The notes under the pieces are model-generated. The model made no database searches, was not told the origin of the DNA, and was given only the letters and a program-made list of their open reading frames with translations. This document shows positions 34,530-48,000 of a stretch of 64,000 nt of DNA, in pieces; positions within the stretch are counted from its first letter, which is position 1; the number at the start of each line of letters is the position of its first letter. A program made the position numbers and the translations under genes. Source of the stretch: Patellaria atrata CBS 101060 (lineage: Eukaryota > Ascomycota > Dothideomycetes > Patellariales > Patellariaceae). The stretch lies in contig MU006094.1 in the NCBI GenBank assembly GCA_010093705.1, forward strand, positions 471,550 to 535,549. Reading direction: 5' to 3'.

Positions 34530-36444
34530 TTATTGTCTTCGAAAGCCTATCACCGCAACCTTCAGATCGTTAATGAATTGAACAAAATACCTAGTTTGAA
34601 GGGGGGATTACCTGATTCGCAACGGTAAAAGCGAGTTTCTTACCGTCCGCATCCCACGCCAGACTCTGCTGTAGGGCCTCATCGTCCGGCTCGGTCGTGT
34701 CCCACTGCTCCTTCGAGCCTTCCCATTTCCACCGCGCTTTGGGCTGCCCTCCAATGTCCGCTTGCCATATCAGCACTGTGTCAAGTGCTGCGCCGGCGAT
34801 GTAGTGTCCATCTGGTGAGAATGCCATCGCTCTTGCCTCTACATTATCCATCATTAACCGATGGAGAGGTTGAAGCTGTCTCACTGCGTCCCATATCCTG
34901 ATCGAGCCGTCATCATGGGACGTCGCCAGGAGCCGGGCAGATCCTGGGGTAAATGCCGCCGGGTTCGGGAACGGCTGAAAGTCGAAGCCGGTTATCTGGT
35001 CCTCGTCGAAATTCATGATTGAAATTTCAGTCAAGTCTTCCTGGAAGAGAGCTAGCTTGTTATTCGAGTCGGAAACGCAGGCTATGAGTTTGCACAAGCC
35101 ATCAAATCTGAGCATCTGCCACTCGCCGTCTAGTGAGACGGACTTGACTGTTTGGATACCTTCGTTGATCTCGTATATCCGCAAGACATTGGTACCGCAG
35201 ACAACGAATTTGGCATCGTTGACCCAGGCTGCGTCGAATACAAACTCGTCTACCGAAATCATATGGAGAGGGTCCTTCCCGGAGAAATTGTCCCATATCC
35301 GGATGACCGACTCAGAGCCCATGCTTGATACGCAGAGCAATAGTTTCTTTTCTTTGTTGAACCGAAGAGCCCAGACATTGCCTATCAAAGAGGACATGGT
35401 ACGGATTTCTGATCCTCCCTTTTGGAGACTTAACAATTTCCTGATGATGAGTTTCTCACCTTGTTCATTTTGACGCTCTTCCTTTATACCTAATACCGCT
35501 TCTCCGGAAAGCGTCCAGCTAAAGTTTAACACCGAGAAGGGATTAAGAGCAATATTCACATCATGTGGAGTGTAGGATTTCGATTTGTCCATCGAATTTT
35601 CGGCGGCTCGTTGTATATAGTAAAATCTTAGTAATGAATCTCCTGCTAAGAGAAGTAAAGGAGCATTCTCTGGGTCCCAACACGTACGATCCACTTTGGC
35701 ATCTGGATCTTCCACCTTGATGAATATCGTATCGGATGCCAGCTCGGCGATCGAAACTTTATCGCTCTGGACTCCGGTACTTTGTCCTACTTCTAGTGTT
35801 GTAGGCAATGGTGGTTCCTCAATGATTGGGGATTCTACTTCAGACGGGCCAGTGTCAACATCTGGGTTTGGAGTGTGAACAAATCCATTTGGCTCTATAT
35901 CCATGACATCTCCGTTTACCTGTCTGTTTTCGACATGGTTTCTCTTTTGGCGTTTTGGAGGTCTTGGAGTTGGTCCAGTCGGGGTATGAGGGATTCCATT
36001 GACGCCATTATGGTCAGTCAGCGCCAGTCTGCGACTGAACTCTGCTTCTACCTCCTCGATAGTCTCTTGTGTTCTAGCATAACGCGGTCCGTGATCTGTC
36101 CCGAAGTGGTATCGGCGAGGTACCTAGGGTTGACTATTAGTCCTGTATTGAGAGAAGTATCGAGCGAGCGCTCGACGTACCCCAGTGGTCTGCGATTGCA
36201 ATTCGTCGTAGTATAGGCCATCAGAGAGCAGGTTCACCAATGTATGCGCTTGTACGGATTCTGCGAAAGGTAGTTTGCTAGGATCGGGATACCAGGACTT
36301 TTGAAGATAAACAGCTGCTTTAGCGAAGCCTGGAATGGTTAGTGATGGTGAAATCTGAGTCCAACAGTCGCCCATACCAGCTTCTTGTAGATACTGCCAG
36401 ACCAGATAATTGACAACGTTTGAAGATAAAACTTCGGCGGTCAT
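34530..36444 (-). CDS. LisH-WD40 corepressor subunit, TBL1/SIF2-like
   Basis: Three exons, 36181-36444, 34612-36123 and 34530-34559, give 601 residues. Residues 1-40 form a LisH motif (SSNVVNYLVWQYLQEAGMGD). A linker with a basic, nuclear-signal-like PRPPKRQKRN follows, then WD40 repeats over about 200-590 (HMISVDEFVFDAAWVNDAKF, LLATSHDDGSIRIWDAVRQ, MAFSPDGHYIAGAALD, LAFTVANQ). The first intron links SQTTG to VPRRYHFG, and the last adds the short VAVIGFRRQ end, so three pieces that look like separate ORFs form one protein. By family the protein belongs to the Set3/SMRT-type histone deacetylase complex (yeast Sif2, human TBL1). It is the second corepressor gene in the window after SSN6. Confidence 0.88.
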
Positions 36445-37084
36445 GGCGCATTGTCGAGGCGCTGATTGTCAACTCAAGTGGTATATCGAATAATGCGACG
36501 AGAAACGGTGGGATATGTAGACGTGTATTCGATGGCGGTAACTTGGGCTAAAGGAACGTCGCGGGACGTTCTATAAGGTCATGTATCATGTATCATCCGT
36601 TCTATTTGTCTGCGCTGGTTCGGAATGTGATAGATTCGAAAGATATTGTCTGGTGTTGGTGGTTGTATTCTGTTGTTGTCTTGAATAATGCTTGAAGGTT
36701 CTCAGTCTTTACCAGCCGTGACTTGACCGGTTTGGGCTTGTAGGCTTCGCTTGGCGTTTCCCCATGTTGATGAGCTTGCTATGTCCACGCGGGCGCTAGT
36801 GCCGAATTAGGCCTGGGAAGATCTACGAACGACATCCTAAGTTCACTCACGTGAAACAATCTCAACTTTTCCTTTCAGGGAAATATTGTATTATACTTTC
36901 TGCCTGAACGACGACCATCTACGATAATTCCATACTGCAACCTGACCTATCCGTATCTGCACCGTCCTGATTACCGCCCACCGAAAAGACAACTGCCTGT
37001 CTTGTCTCCGCCGAACTCCCTACCGAAAACCCCCAAAGCATCTCTCCCTGAGCTCTCCCTAGGGGAGAGCACTCACGGCCAAGG
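36445..37084. other. 640-bp divergent intergenic region
   Basis: Separates the SIF2-like gene (-) from the TMEM115-like gene (+) and presumably holds both promoters. No further gene is seen. Confidence 0.5.
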
Positions 37085-38266
37085 ATGGCTCCTCGAATGA
37101 ATGTTCCGCCCTTAACCAGAGGCATTCTGATAGGCCTAGTTGTTCTGACATTCGCCAATGCTCTTTTTAGACCAGGTTATGGGAGCTGGTTAGGCAGCGT
37201 GGATGCTTCGCTGGTAAAAGTTGGACATGGAGTTCCCTGGCTATCAGTGATACCAGGACAGTCGATCGTTTACCCATGGACGTTCCTCACAGCGACACTA
37301 GTTGAGCAGAATCTCTTTGCTCTTCTAATAACAGGACCCGCGCTATTCTATGGAGGGAGATACCTAGAGAGGGCTTGGAGCTCACAGGAGTATGCGAAGT
37401 TCATGTTATTTATCGGCGTAATTCCAAATATTCTGAGCTTCGCTCTCTACGTTTTTGCCTTCGTGCTGAGTAGGAATGAAGCCGCGTTGTAAGTTGATCT
37501 CGTACACCCCTTTCCCCCGGATCTTCAGCGTACTAAAATAACGTGTTCTTCCAGAACTACAACTATCTCTGGGGGTATATCCATCCAAGCTGCTTTCTTA
37601 GTTGCATTCAAGCAACTAGTCCCCGAACATACCGTTTCTGTTATGCGTAATATAATCCGCATGCGTGTCAAACACTTTCCTGCAATATTCCTCCTCACAA
37701 ACACCATATCTGGGCTTGTTTTCGGTACAGAAACCGCCATGTTTTTAGCATGGTTTGGCTTCTTCACCGCATGGATCTATCTTCGGTTCTACCGCCGCAG
37801 TCCTACGTTGAGCGCCGCTACAGGTGGAGAGCCTGAGACCATTAAGGGCGACGCAAGCGACACATTCGCCTTTGCTTTCTTTTTCCCAGAACCTTTACAT
37901 ACCCCCGTGGCGGGGGTAGCGGATAGGGTGTATGATGTCCTTGTCACTTTGAGAGTGTGCACTCCTTTCTCGTCTGAGGATATAGACGCAAGTAACGAAC
38001 AAGCCTCTGCCCGCGCTGACGGCCGTCTGCCTAGTCTCATGAACTCTCGCCCAGGACGTAGCGGCGGTCGTAGGGAAGAAGCGGAGAGGAGACGTGCATT
38101 AGCACTCAAAGTTCTAGATCAGAGACTAGGTGCTGCAACATCTAAACCTATACAACATCCTGCACCTGCTGTGACAACAAACTCGATAGGCCCTTCAATG
38201 CTTGGAGAGACGAATTATGAACCGGAAAGACACGATGAGGATCATGGGAGTGGTACGAAGCCATGA
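37085..38266 (+). CDS. TMEM115-family (rhomboid-like) Golgi membrane protein
   Basis: Two exons, 37085-37488 and 37555-38266 (66-base intron), give 371 residues. The first 230 residues contain about six membrane segments: GILIGLVVLTFANALF, a segment around VYPWTFLTATLVEQNLFAL, FMLFIGVIPNILSFALYVFA, SIQAAFLVAFKQL, FPAIFLLTNTISGLVFG and MFLAWFGFFTAWIYLRFYRR. PWTFLTATLVE with GGRYLERAW is the signature of the DUF1751/TMEM115 family, a rhomboid-fold group without protease residues, which works in Golgi-to-ER traffic. DTFAFAFFFPEP follows the last segment. The C-terminal 120 residues are basic, cytosolic and disordered. Confidence 0.88.
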
Positions 38267-38691
38267 AAAGCATGTATAATGCTATTTGACGCTAGGGAGG
38301 ATTGCACGAAGTGTCTTTTTGTGTTTATGGCACAGGCGTACTTCGGGATAAAAGTACGGCGTGTCCTCGTATGTTTTATGTCTGATATTAGCGAGATACC
38401 AGTGTCGTTCTGCTTACAATATACAATGTTTTTATTCTTCCGCTGCGTATGAACCTGGCGTATAAAACCATGGCGTGCAGCAAGGAGCATCATCTACATA
38501 CAGTACAAGAACATCAGAAACGCCTCAGCCCATCGTATCGTCATGCCAGAAATGCAAAATTGTACCCCTGAACTCCCATAAACGTCCTCATACACCAATG
38601 CTTCCCTAGACATGAAAATGCCCAAGACTCCGTCCATATGCGTTCTCAAAACTCCATCATCCCGCTACCCGTCCCCCGTACCCGCTATTCC
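38267..38691. other. Convergent intergenic region
   Basis: Holds the 3' ends of the TMEM115-like (+) and the unassigned (-) gene. Nothing else is seen. Confidence 0.5.
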
Positions 38692-39327
38692 CTATTCCTC
38701 AAAAAAAAACTCCTTCCTCGCCCTCCGCAAATGCTCCCCATGGGTCAGCGAACCCACCCCAACCAAACGTCTCGGATCCACAGTATACACCCTCTCCGCC
38801 CAAACCTGGGCCCGACGCTCCTCCTCATGCGCCTTGACGCCCCACGCAAACCTCTCCGCAGCTGTCCAGCCCACACTGACATCTAGACCCTCCGCAACGG
38901 GAAAACCCCCACACCGCCCCTGTACCCCCGCCCCCCCAGACCCACCGCCCGGTACCATGTGCCGCCGCGCAACGCCGCCCATGGACGCGGGAGCGGGTTG
39001 CTGCTGCGTCTGCAGCACCGTCATGATCGCTACCGGCGCGTTCTGTACAGCGCCACTGTACATGGATGGTACGGCGGTGCGCTGGGCTGGCGCGGCATGT
39101 CGGACTCGCTCGCGCGCGAGCCATTCGTCCGATAGCTCGAGGAAGAGCGCGAAGTCGCCGCAGTGGCCGGGGGTGTAGGGCTCCCAGCGGCCGGAGAGGG
39201 CGGCGCCGACACCAAGGCCGAGAGGATCGCGGTACGGTGATGGGCTTGGGGGTGCGGGGAGGGAAAGAGCTTGTTGTGGGGTGTGGGAGGAGCGGGCGGA
39301 GCGGGTGGCACTAGATTGTGCTGACAT
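38692..39327 (-). CDS. Unassigned fungal protein, GC-rich gene
   Basis: Single exon of 211 residues. I do not recognise the family. The first 45 residues are Ser/Pro/Ala-rich and disordered. The middle has a structured look (GRWEPYTPGHCGDFALFLEL, then SDEWLARERVRH). A Gly/Ala-rich linker follows, and the last 70 residues are helical and charged (GWTAAERFAWGVKAHEEERR, LTHGEHLRRARKEFFFEE). There is no signal peptide or membrane segment. Local GC content is far above the neighbours (46 of 60 bases at 38941-39000 by hand count), which also produces long shadow ORFs in other frames. Codon positions fit this frame best because the protein has balanced composition here, whereas other frames give Arg/Pro-only strings. 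Could also be the last exon of a longer gene. Confidence 0.55.
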   Translation of the reverse strand: MSAQSSATRSARSSHTPQQALSLPAPPSPSPYRDPLGLGVGAALSGRWEPYTPGHCGDFALFLELSDEWLARERVRHAAPAQRTAVPSMYSGAVQNAPVAIMTVLQTQQQPAPASMGGVARRHMVPGGGSGGAGVQGRCGGFPVAEGLDVSVGWTAAERFAWGVKAHEEERRAQVWAERVYTVDPRRLVGVGSLTHGEHLRRARKEFFFEE

Positions 39328-40424
39328 TTTGCTTATGGTGTGTGGAGAGGTTGATGTTGTAGTGATTGTGCGGATTGGATGGTGTTGATGTGAGAGGTTT
39401 GTTGTTGTGGTGTTGGTGTGAGGTGAGAGGTAAGAGGTGCAGATTTTTTTCTGAGAAGATTTAAGTGTGGAAGGCGGGTTTCTGGGGAAATGAGAAGCGA
39501 GATAAGGGGAAGTCGCACGTGGCGATGACTCCTCCGCGTTTGTTCGTGTGTATGTGCATGTTCATGAGAATGGAAAGTTTGAGTCGTTTGTACGGCGAAT
39601 GTGAGAGTATAGGGTGAATGAGAGTGGAGCATGCGTCAAGATTGTGAAGTGAAGATATAGGGGTATATAGGGGCCTTAGGCCGTACGAAGTGGCATGAGA
39701 TGTGAAGTAAAATCAAGGATACTATACCCTCTTCAGTAGTGAAATATCTGACTTGACTGTACACATTATGGGTACGCCTTGGGAATACTGGGTCCATAGT
39801 ACCCCATTATCGGTATAGCACATGTATAGTGAATAAGGAATGTCTGTTCTAAGAAAGATCAAATCAGTTATACTTCACCTATCTTAGAACGAGGAATGTT
39901 CGGTGACTCGCCAGTGCAAGTACGGACAGTGTACAAATATAAAGAAATGCTGGCCATGACCAAGGGGAAATAAAAATACAGAGGACTTGCATGCGATCGT
40001 GTACCCTCATTCCATCTCCCGTTCTGGGTTGTTTTTAGGCTGCAGTACGATTGCATCTCAAAAGCCTCTTGGCTTCACTGTATAAATCAACGGGACTGTA
40101 CAAATGACTCAGGACTCTAATACAACTGAAACATCCCAAAAAGGGGAAGTTAGCAATTCCTTGAGCTTAGTAGCACGGTAGTGTACGTATCGTACGACAA
40201 AGGAGTCCTGAGATAGCCTCTGACTGTACGGTATAAAAACGTGACGTTGTACATAGGACAGACAATGAAATAAACACCTAGGTAGTATGAACCATACATA
40301 TCCTGTCAAACTTGTAATCTGATAGTACCCAAATGAACGTACAATGATTGCACAACGGCCTCTGGGTGCTAATAGAGACGAGGGAGTAGAGGATGGGTTT
40401 TTTAGGTTAGAAATGCAATCAAGC
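39328..40424. other. 1.1-kb intergenic region, no gene seen
   Basis: G- and T-rich near the upstream gene start (39330-39460), then ordinary. It contains the promoter of the unassigned gene and the 3' UTR of the phosphoesterase. Confidence 0.5.
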
Positions 40425-41508
40425 CTATGTACCTACTGGAAGATCAATATCCACAAGCCATGGAGCATGAATAGGCCTGTAAAATAAATCCATTATGCTC
40501 GCGTTAACCATCAGAGTCTCCTCGCCCACAGCCAAAGGGCTTGGGCCATCTTTGCTAGCATTGATATATGCAGCCCTCTCAGCAATCACTTTCTCTTTCT
40601 CTACTTCGATATGCTCCAAGCTTTTGACGGACTTAACATTCCATTGGCTTAGCTTCTCAACCACGGATGGAAAATTCCATTTGACTCTTTCCGCTCCCCA
40701 ACCTTCATGAATATGCCCAAACGCGTGAAGGCGTGGTCGCGCACGTCGAGAAGCGCTGAGTAGATGTTTGCAACCAACTTTCTCCCCTCCACTGGTCTCA
40801 TCCCTGATACCATAAGGTGGCCCGTGGGTCATTATGATATCGACTTCAGGGAATTCCGGGATCGGGTTTTGCGCGATATTCTTTGATCCCTTGGGCGTTT
40901 CTGAAGGAGGGTTGAATCTATCCTCATCGTTACCCTTCTCATGGAAGTATGGAAAGGCCCAATTACAAAATTCGGGTTGATATGGTGATGCGTAGACCTA
41001 AAGGGGGTTATGAGAAAAAGGTACGGAAGAGCTGTTCAAGAAAACAACTCACCTTGAACTTAGCTCCAGAGCTCAGACCGAAATCATAAGTTCCTTCCTC
41101 CAGATATGTGATCCCAGCATCTTTTGCAAGCTGACCGGTCCAAATTTCATTCGCAGATTTCGGTGCACCCTCACGGTAGCGGTCTCGGTGCATTCGCCTG
41201 CCCTCCTTTGCATAGAACTCCTCATCGAGTGTTATGTCGTGATTTCCTGCAATGACCAACTTAAGCTCTGCGTCAACTGAAGATAGCATCGCTATCGTGT
41301 CCTCGTACTCATGCAGCTTCCCGATCTTTGTGAGGTCCCCGCAGTGCAACAGAATGTCCGCCTTGGGGAGGGGTTTACGGAAAGCATGAGAATCTTCATC
41401 TTCATCGAACAGATCCGCAGCATGTGTGTCGGAGATGATAAGAACTCGAGTCTTAACTGTATCGCGGGAGTGTATAGTTGTTGGTGTGACGTTAGATGGG
41501 GTTGACAT
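40425..41508 (-). CDS. Calcineurin-like metallophosphoesterase (MPPED/239-type)
   Basis: Two exons, 41053-41508 and 40425-40997, give 342 residues. Metal-binding motifs of the metallophosphoesterase fold appear in order: VLIISDTHAADLF (D-x-H), ILLHCGDLTK (GD), LVIAGNHDITLD (GNHD), IIMTHGPPYG (H-G-P-P) and HAFGHIHEGWG (GHxH). The arrangement, with THGPP before GHIH, matches the MPPED1/2-like fungal group rather than Ser/Thr protein phosphatases. The intron lies at FK|VYASP. The substrate is not known; some family members are cyclic-nucleotide phosphodiesterases. The C-terminal 100 residues after the GHIH motif form a less conserved tail. Cytosolic by appearance. Confidence 0.9.
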
Positions 41509-42082
41509 GTTGTCTGAAAGATGGAGCTCGGACGAGAATGTCTGTGCGTCTTGAGTATAAGAGCAGTTTACTTATAACATTAGATACAGGACTCAAATTT
41601 TCCCATCTGGAATGTAGACGACTATAGTGGGTAAATCGTGCGCATCTTAAATACAGTCATAGGTTTGTCCAGTCATGAAGGAATAGGTAATTTTAGGCAC
41701 CAAGGTGAGTAGTTACCATGGACAGGACAGATCGCAAATCCGCGGTACTGATCCTTTAATTATACACGAGCAGTGCTATGTAACCATGAACAAAAACAAT
41801 TCTGCTGACCTGACACAATTGGGTATAAATCACCGCAAGGACTAATAGCTGCAAAGACAAAGAAGTCCAGATACTGTACAAGACGCAAAAGATCCCAACA
41901 CGACAGGAAACGAGAACGCTCAAGTAGCACCCGCCTATAGTGCCAGAAGTTCCCTTAACCATTTTCCTGAAGCCTCCAGTGGCTTCAAATAGACATTTAA
42001 CAAAAGAAACGAATCCAGAAGTGCCAAATGGACAGGTATCAAAACATTTCAGAAAACAATCCCTAGGGATTTAGTAACCACT
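41509..42082. other. Intergenic region, no gene seen
   Basis: Lies between two minus-strand genes. It probably contains the phosphoesterase promoter and the DOCK 3' UTR. Confidence 0.5.
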
Positions 42083-45000
42083 TCATTCCTCCACTAATTG
42101 GTCCTCAAAACCTTTACTCCGCACACTGGCTTCACTCGGCTTGTTCCTTATTTTAAGAGCACTTAGCCTCTTCCTGACACTTCCTACTCTTTCTCCTATA
42201 CTACTTGAACCTACGGTGGTAGGTTCTGTTTTCCCTGTATCTGGCCTTTCAGCAGACTGACTTTGTTGGTTTGATATAGTTCCAGGAGTGGAATACAAGA
42301 AACTCAGTCTTCTACCGTGATCCTTGCTGCGGCTACGTGAAGCATCCCGGGGTGACTCTGTTTCCGCACTAGTATCATGGGAGGGTCGGCCATTACGGCC
42401 ATCCCGCCCCTCTACTATCGATGCTCTTTTCATAAAAGACAAACTCAGCCGATTCTTCTCATGTCGTGTCGCCCGAGCGTCGGATGCTGTTGTTGGTGGG
42501 GTTGGACTTTTGCGTGGATGATGTAACTGTGTAGGCGTCGGTGTAAAATTCGCCGGTGGCGACGTCGGTATCAACCATGACGGTGAGGTTGACCTATGAT
42601 TGTTGACCAAGCTTGGGGGGTTCAAAAAGGTGAGTTCCGGGGCAAAGGTCATCTCAAAACCTAGTAGAGTAAGCAAAGAACTAAGTAAAAAAAGACCATA
42701 TAATCGACTTACGCTGTGTAAGGTCTGCTTTTGTAGCCTGGTGAGCAGGTCTTGAATGTAATCCTAGACAACGCTTAACAGCAAGTGCATGGTCGATGAG
42801 CGCTACTCTCAGAGCATTTTCTAAAGGTTCTGTCACGGGAGGCTCTTCACGTTCTTTCTCCTCGGATGTTGAGTCCGGTTCCGTTGGTAATAATACCCGA
42901 TGACGGGAGACGCTCGACTCAGATGCAGGATCCACGGAGATCATTAGAGCCTCAGTCAAAGATGTCAAGCCTGAATCATCTCCATCGACCACTCTCTTTT
43001 CAAGCGCTAACAATTCTGAAGTCTTCCTTGTGGTCCTTTCTAAGGCAGCTTGTAGAGGCGTCAGGGTAACTACACCTACCGAGACTATCTCGCTTCGCTT
43101 GAGGATAGTCGGGAAAGGTTCCGCTGTAGTATAGATAGTTTTCTCTACGATGTGGTCTTTGCCCCCGGCATCACTAGCTTGTCGCCTTGTTGCTGTAGAG
43201 AAGTGTGCTGGACGAGATAGTAAGTGATACTCACGGACTGGTTGTGCTACTTTAGCACGTTGATAGATTGGATGGAGAAGATCTCTCTGCGGACTAACAG
43301 GGTATATCTGCAGAAACTGCCCTTCTAGATCATCTGATGCACCCGCGGACAAGATCTGTGCGGAGGGATGTTGCTGTTGCAACCGATCGGTGAAAGTCGC
43401 TAATCGATCCGTAGGTGCTGCTTCGAAGATGAACTGCTTATCTCTGAGTCCAAGAGGAAAACCGAGACCTCTATATACAACTCGGAAGTATCGATTGTTC
43501 TGCTTATCGCCTCTATTGATGCTCTCGTATATTGTCGCCATGGCCCTTTGAGTACGCGCAAGCTTAGCGAAATCGAACACTCCTTGCTCGTACTCGCCTG
43601 CTAGTTCCTGATATGTTTCTAGAGCGTTATCCCACGATTGGCCTTCCTCAAAATATTTGATCATTTGAAAATATAATTGCTCCTTTCTCTCGAAAGAGGT
43701 CTGGGCTGGAAATACTGGATCCGTGAGTGCTGGAACGGTTGCGGTAGGGTCCCAGTCATAAAGGTCTGAGTGAAGACGAAGAGCAAGACCAGCTTCAGTG
43801 AAGTTACCAGAACTAGCTTGAAGCTCCGCTAATTGATGAACATAGCGGATGTAGATATCTTCCTTTTGCATATCTTTGAGGAAATCCATGAGATGTAATG
43901 TATCCATAATCTGGAATGCCTCTCCCGTTGTCTCTGCGCTGTGAACAGCAACAAGAAGGTCGAGGAGCTCATCGATCGTTGAGACTAGAGATTTAACGGT
44001 CGGGAGGAGTTGGTCGTCCGCATTTTGGGCAAGTGGCTCAAAGAGATCTATCAGTTCATTAATGAACAACTTTTGCAAGATACTCTCGGTCAAGGTTTTC
44101 GATTTGAACAATTCATCCAAGCACTCAATCATTTCCGCTTGAATGATATCAAGAGATTGGTTGAGTGTCCATTCGCTGACGATCATGGTTTGTAGAACCT
44201 CAATCGCCACGCTGCGTAACCCTTCGTGCACACTAAGACAGAGTTCGACAATGGGTGCCACAAGACTCGGAACATATTGCACTTGGAATCCGCCCATCTT
44301 CTCTAATCCGTACTGTTTCCTTTCCTGGGCGCTCGTCTCCCACCCGATGGCTTCCCAACTGCGGCGTAATAGATCTGCACCTAGTTCTCGTACATCTCCC
44401 GCTATCTTCCATACTGCACGACGCTTTTGCTCCGGAAATGTTTCCAATGCTAGTGCATCACTCCCAACTAATTTCAGTAAAGCATCAAAGAAGGCCTTCC
44501 ATAACTCAGTACTGAATTGATCAGCCTCGTCAGGATGGGGAATGAATGAGTCAATGAGAATACTGGAGAGCTTGTCTAGAGTCCGTATAGTAGATTTATG
44601 ATGATATATCTGTACGCTCAGCCAATCACTCGGAAAAGCTTCGCCACCTAAGATTGACAAATAAACCTGTAGCGTAGAGTATAGAAATTCTGCTAGCTCG
44701 GGTTGGGGAATGTCTAGATGGATCGTCGTTGGAAGGTTCGTGGTAGCTGCGAGGACTGCAGAGATCTCAATCAATGCCTCGTCAAAGGTAGCTTCTGTCG
44801 TTGTAGGCCTTGTAGGAAATGGATAAGATACAGGGAAGAGTAATGATAAAGTTTTCTTAGATGTTCTCTCCTGCAGCTGTATTGCACGGTAGGAGTCTAC
44901 AAGCTTCGGTATATACTCGCAAGCTTCCTGGCCTAGCTCATTCAGCTGCGAGGCAACGACGGAACAACACAGGCGAACCTGTTCCTTCCATTGGACTGTG

Positions 45001-48000
45001 ACTTCGGGCGTTCTACCCCAATGAGGGGCTAACCATTTGACTGTATTCACTAACAATTCTCGCCGAGTATCTGGAGCTTTGAAAGCTTCAACATTGGTGA
45101 AGTTGATGATTAGAACAAGCTTGTAAAGCACTAGCTTCCCCTGAACTTCACTGCATGACTGAATAAATTGGGAAGCGAGCTGTAAGATGTCCTTCGAATT
45201 CATCAAACTCGAAAGTTCAGGGAGCCAGGTATGAAAATGCTGAACGACTATGGTTTTCGTGCCAATCAGTATCGGTGCCGGATTAGTCATCAAAGCATCC
45301 AGTGATTTGAATATACTGCAAAGATCTTTTGTGAAAGTTGGCTGTCTGCTTGTGATACCGATCCCTGCTTCCTTTTCCTTTTCCTGGTGTCGAGCGTTGA
45401 CGATGAACTTAAAGATGTGCGCTCCAACTTTGGAAGTTGCCCTCAACTTCCTGGATGTCTCTGGGTCTACGGGGTTCGCCAGGAGTCTTGTGAAGCTCCT
45501 AATCAAGCAAGAAGTCGCATAAGGATAGTTAAAACGTTCTTCTGCGTATTGGTCAACAAGTGGCCCAAGGTTGAATCGACGATCATGGACAATGCCCAAA
45601 ACGATTACTAATGCGTTGAAGACCAGATCCTCCTTCTCATCATTGCCGGCATATTGGACTAATATCTCAAAAAGTGCATCAAAAACTTCGTTTACCAGCT
45701 TTACAATTTCGATCTCTGGCACGAAGGTAAATCGCTTTAGCAGATCGGAAAGCTCTCCGGGAGCAAGTTGACTCCATTTTAGAAGTCCCAACAAATCCGG
45801 GTCCTGGGAATATTTCGTGCTACACAGGTATGTGCGGAGATGCACCGCAGCCATCGGCCCCAAAACAGATTCGTCCTTTCTTTTTGAAGACCACGGCAAT
45901 GAGAGATAAGCTCCTCGTCCAGAAATCATGCTAGAAGTGTATTCGTCGTACTTGTAAAGAGCAAGGGAGTGATCCCCATCTCTAACAAACGCCTCTTGTG
46001 ACCATAACGGCATCCAACATAGTGCGAACGGAAATCCCGGTGCATCGGCAACACTCATAACAATATGTGAACCCGGAACATCGTCGGGACTAATCGCTAG
46101 ACGGATCGTCAAATTCCACGGTTCACCTCTTTCCACAGCAGTGGTACGCCAAGCTGTATGTCCTGTGCTATTGCATGACGGATAAATACAATTTTCGATC
46201 CGTTCCCCAGTAGCCCTCCGGACCTCAAGGGTCAACTGTAAGTTAGCCATTCCGGACTGTGATGCTAGGGGGGTTGTCCCGGATTTTGGATGAGACAGAA
46301 CAGCATTTCTTGGAAGAAATGGAGAGGTCAACGTAAGATAGATGTCGCTTCTAGGTTTCGTTGGAGCACCAGAGAAGCCAATCTTCCGTGCTTGGCTTAT
46401 TCCGTGTAGGAGAGTAGGTGTTTGCCGTATAAGAGCTTCAGCATCTGTGCTGATGAAGGATTTAGCGAATATCGATATACGTCGAACCAAACTATGCTTC
46501 TTATATTTTCGTGTCATGCTCGGAAGGAGCTCCGATATAATATCGTCAACTGTTTCATCCGTATCCTCGTCTTCTGGTGATAGGGAAGGGGTATGAATAA
46601 CGACATCTTGTTCAGCCTCCATATTAGCTCTCAAAAGTCTATCAACACGTATTGCTCCAACGCCGACAGTTCGTTTGACGGTCTTTTGACCATTCGAGGC
46701 GTTACTCCGGGCTGCGGAGGGAGGACGATTATCAGTAGCTCTAGCCTTGCTTGCTTCGTCGCTTGTCGATCGGCCTTCGGAGGGCCTACTCGGGGTTTCG
46801 GCTTCTCTTTTGGTTTTTGAGCCCCACATGTAGCTGCGCCTGCCATTCTTCGTACTGCCCATGATTGACGTGTTGATAATGGGTCCTTTCTGGCTCGACG
46901 TACTTTCCCGGGGTTGTTTTGAGGTTGAGGCGTTTATTCCAGCACCCTTGAAAGGTTCACTGGTCAGGAGTTTGAACACTACGTACAACTGGGAGTTCTC
47001 TCCTGATCCCTCCCCAATGTCAGTGGAACTGAGGTCCACAAACAAGGCCCTGAACGCTAGATCTGAAGAAATCAGACCGGAAGAATCACGAGCTGACAAG
47101 TCCATGGAGTGGACTTCGGATAATGGTCGGGGAGGTGAGCCCGGGGTCTTAGTACATAAGTAGAACGCGATGGTGGTTGATCCAGTACTGTATTCCCCAG
47201 CAAAGTTCTTGAGTTGAATCAATAGATGGTGGATCGTATGCTCATCTATTACCGGGGATGCTGGCCTTTCGTCCAAAAGACTCATCAGAGACTGTAATGT
47301 TGTCACCTCTATAGCAGAGTCGTCCGCGGTTAATATACGACCTCTCTGCGAAGGGCTACGCACGATTATCTCCCCGCATAACAACTTATTGCCGCTTACA
47401 AGGTCCCATACTGTACTCTCTCTGAGTATTCGTAGTTCTTGCGCCGTGAGCACCTTATGAAGCAATTGGCGCCTTGCGGTATCTAGTCGTTGAACAAGGG
47501 CTGACATCTTGTCTAATTTGCTGTACTTTCGAGTCAAAAGAAGTTCATGAAGCTTCGTCGCGTGCCACTCCCGTAAGCACGATGCAATCTCATCCACAAG
47601 CGGTTCCTGGGAAGATGTAGGGGTTTCATCCCCAATTTTTAACATCGGCACGGGAGCAGCAGGTTTAGGTGCGTCAGGATCTCTTGATAATACCGACACA
47701 GGAGACAATGGAAGCAATAGAGGTTGTGACCGGTCTGACCGGACTGTTGGCAGTGATCCATGGCTGGCTATTCTCTTTCCCTCCTGTCTTTCCAACTTTT
47801 GCCTGCTCGAACGGTCGGAAACTATATTTGCGGGCTTCCCAGTTATCGAGCGAGTAGACGTGCTCTCAGTTGGTGTAATGGGCCCGTTGATCGGAGCGTC
47901 CGACTGAGCAGCCCGGGTGCCATTGGTTTGTTCTCCTTGCTCTTCAATGCCACAACCGACTTTAGTTTCGCCCAACAACTCGCGAACTTCAACACAGCAT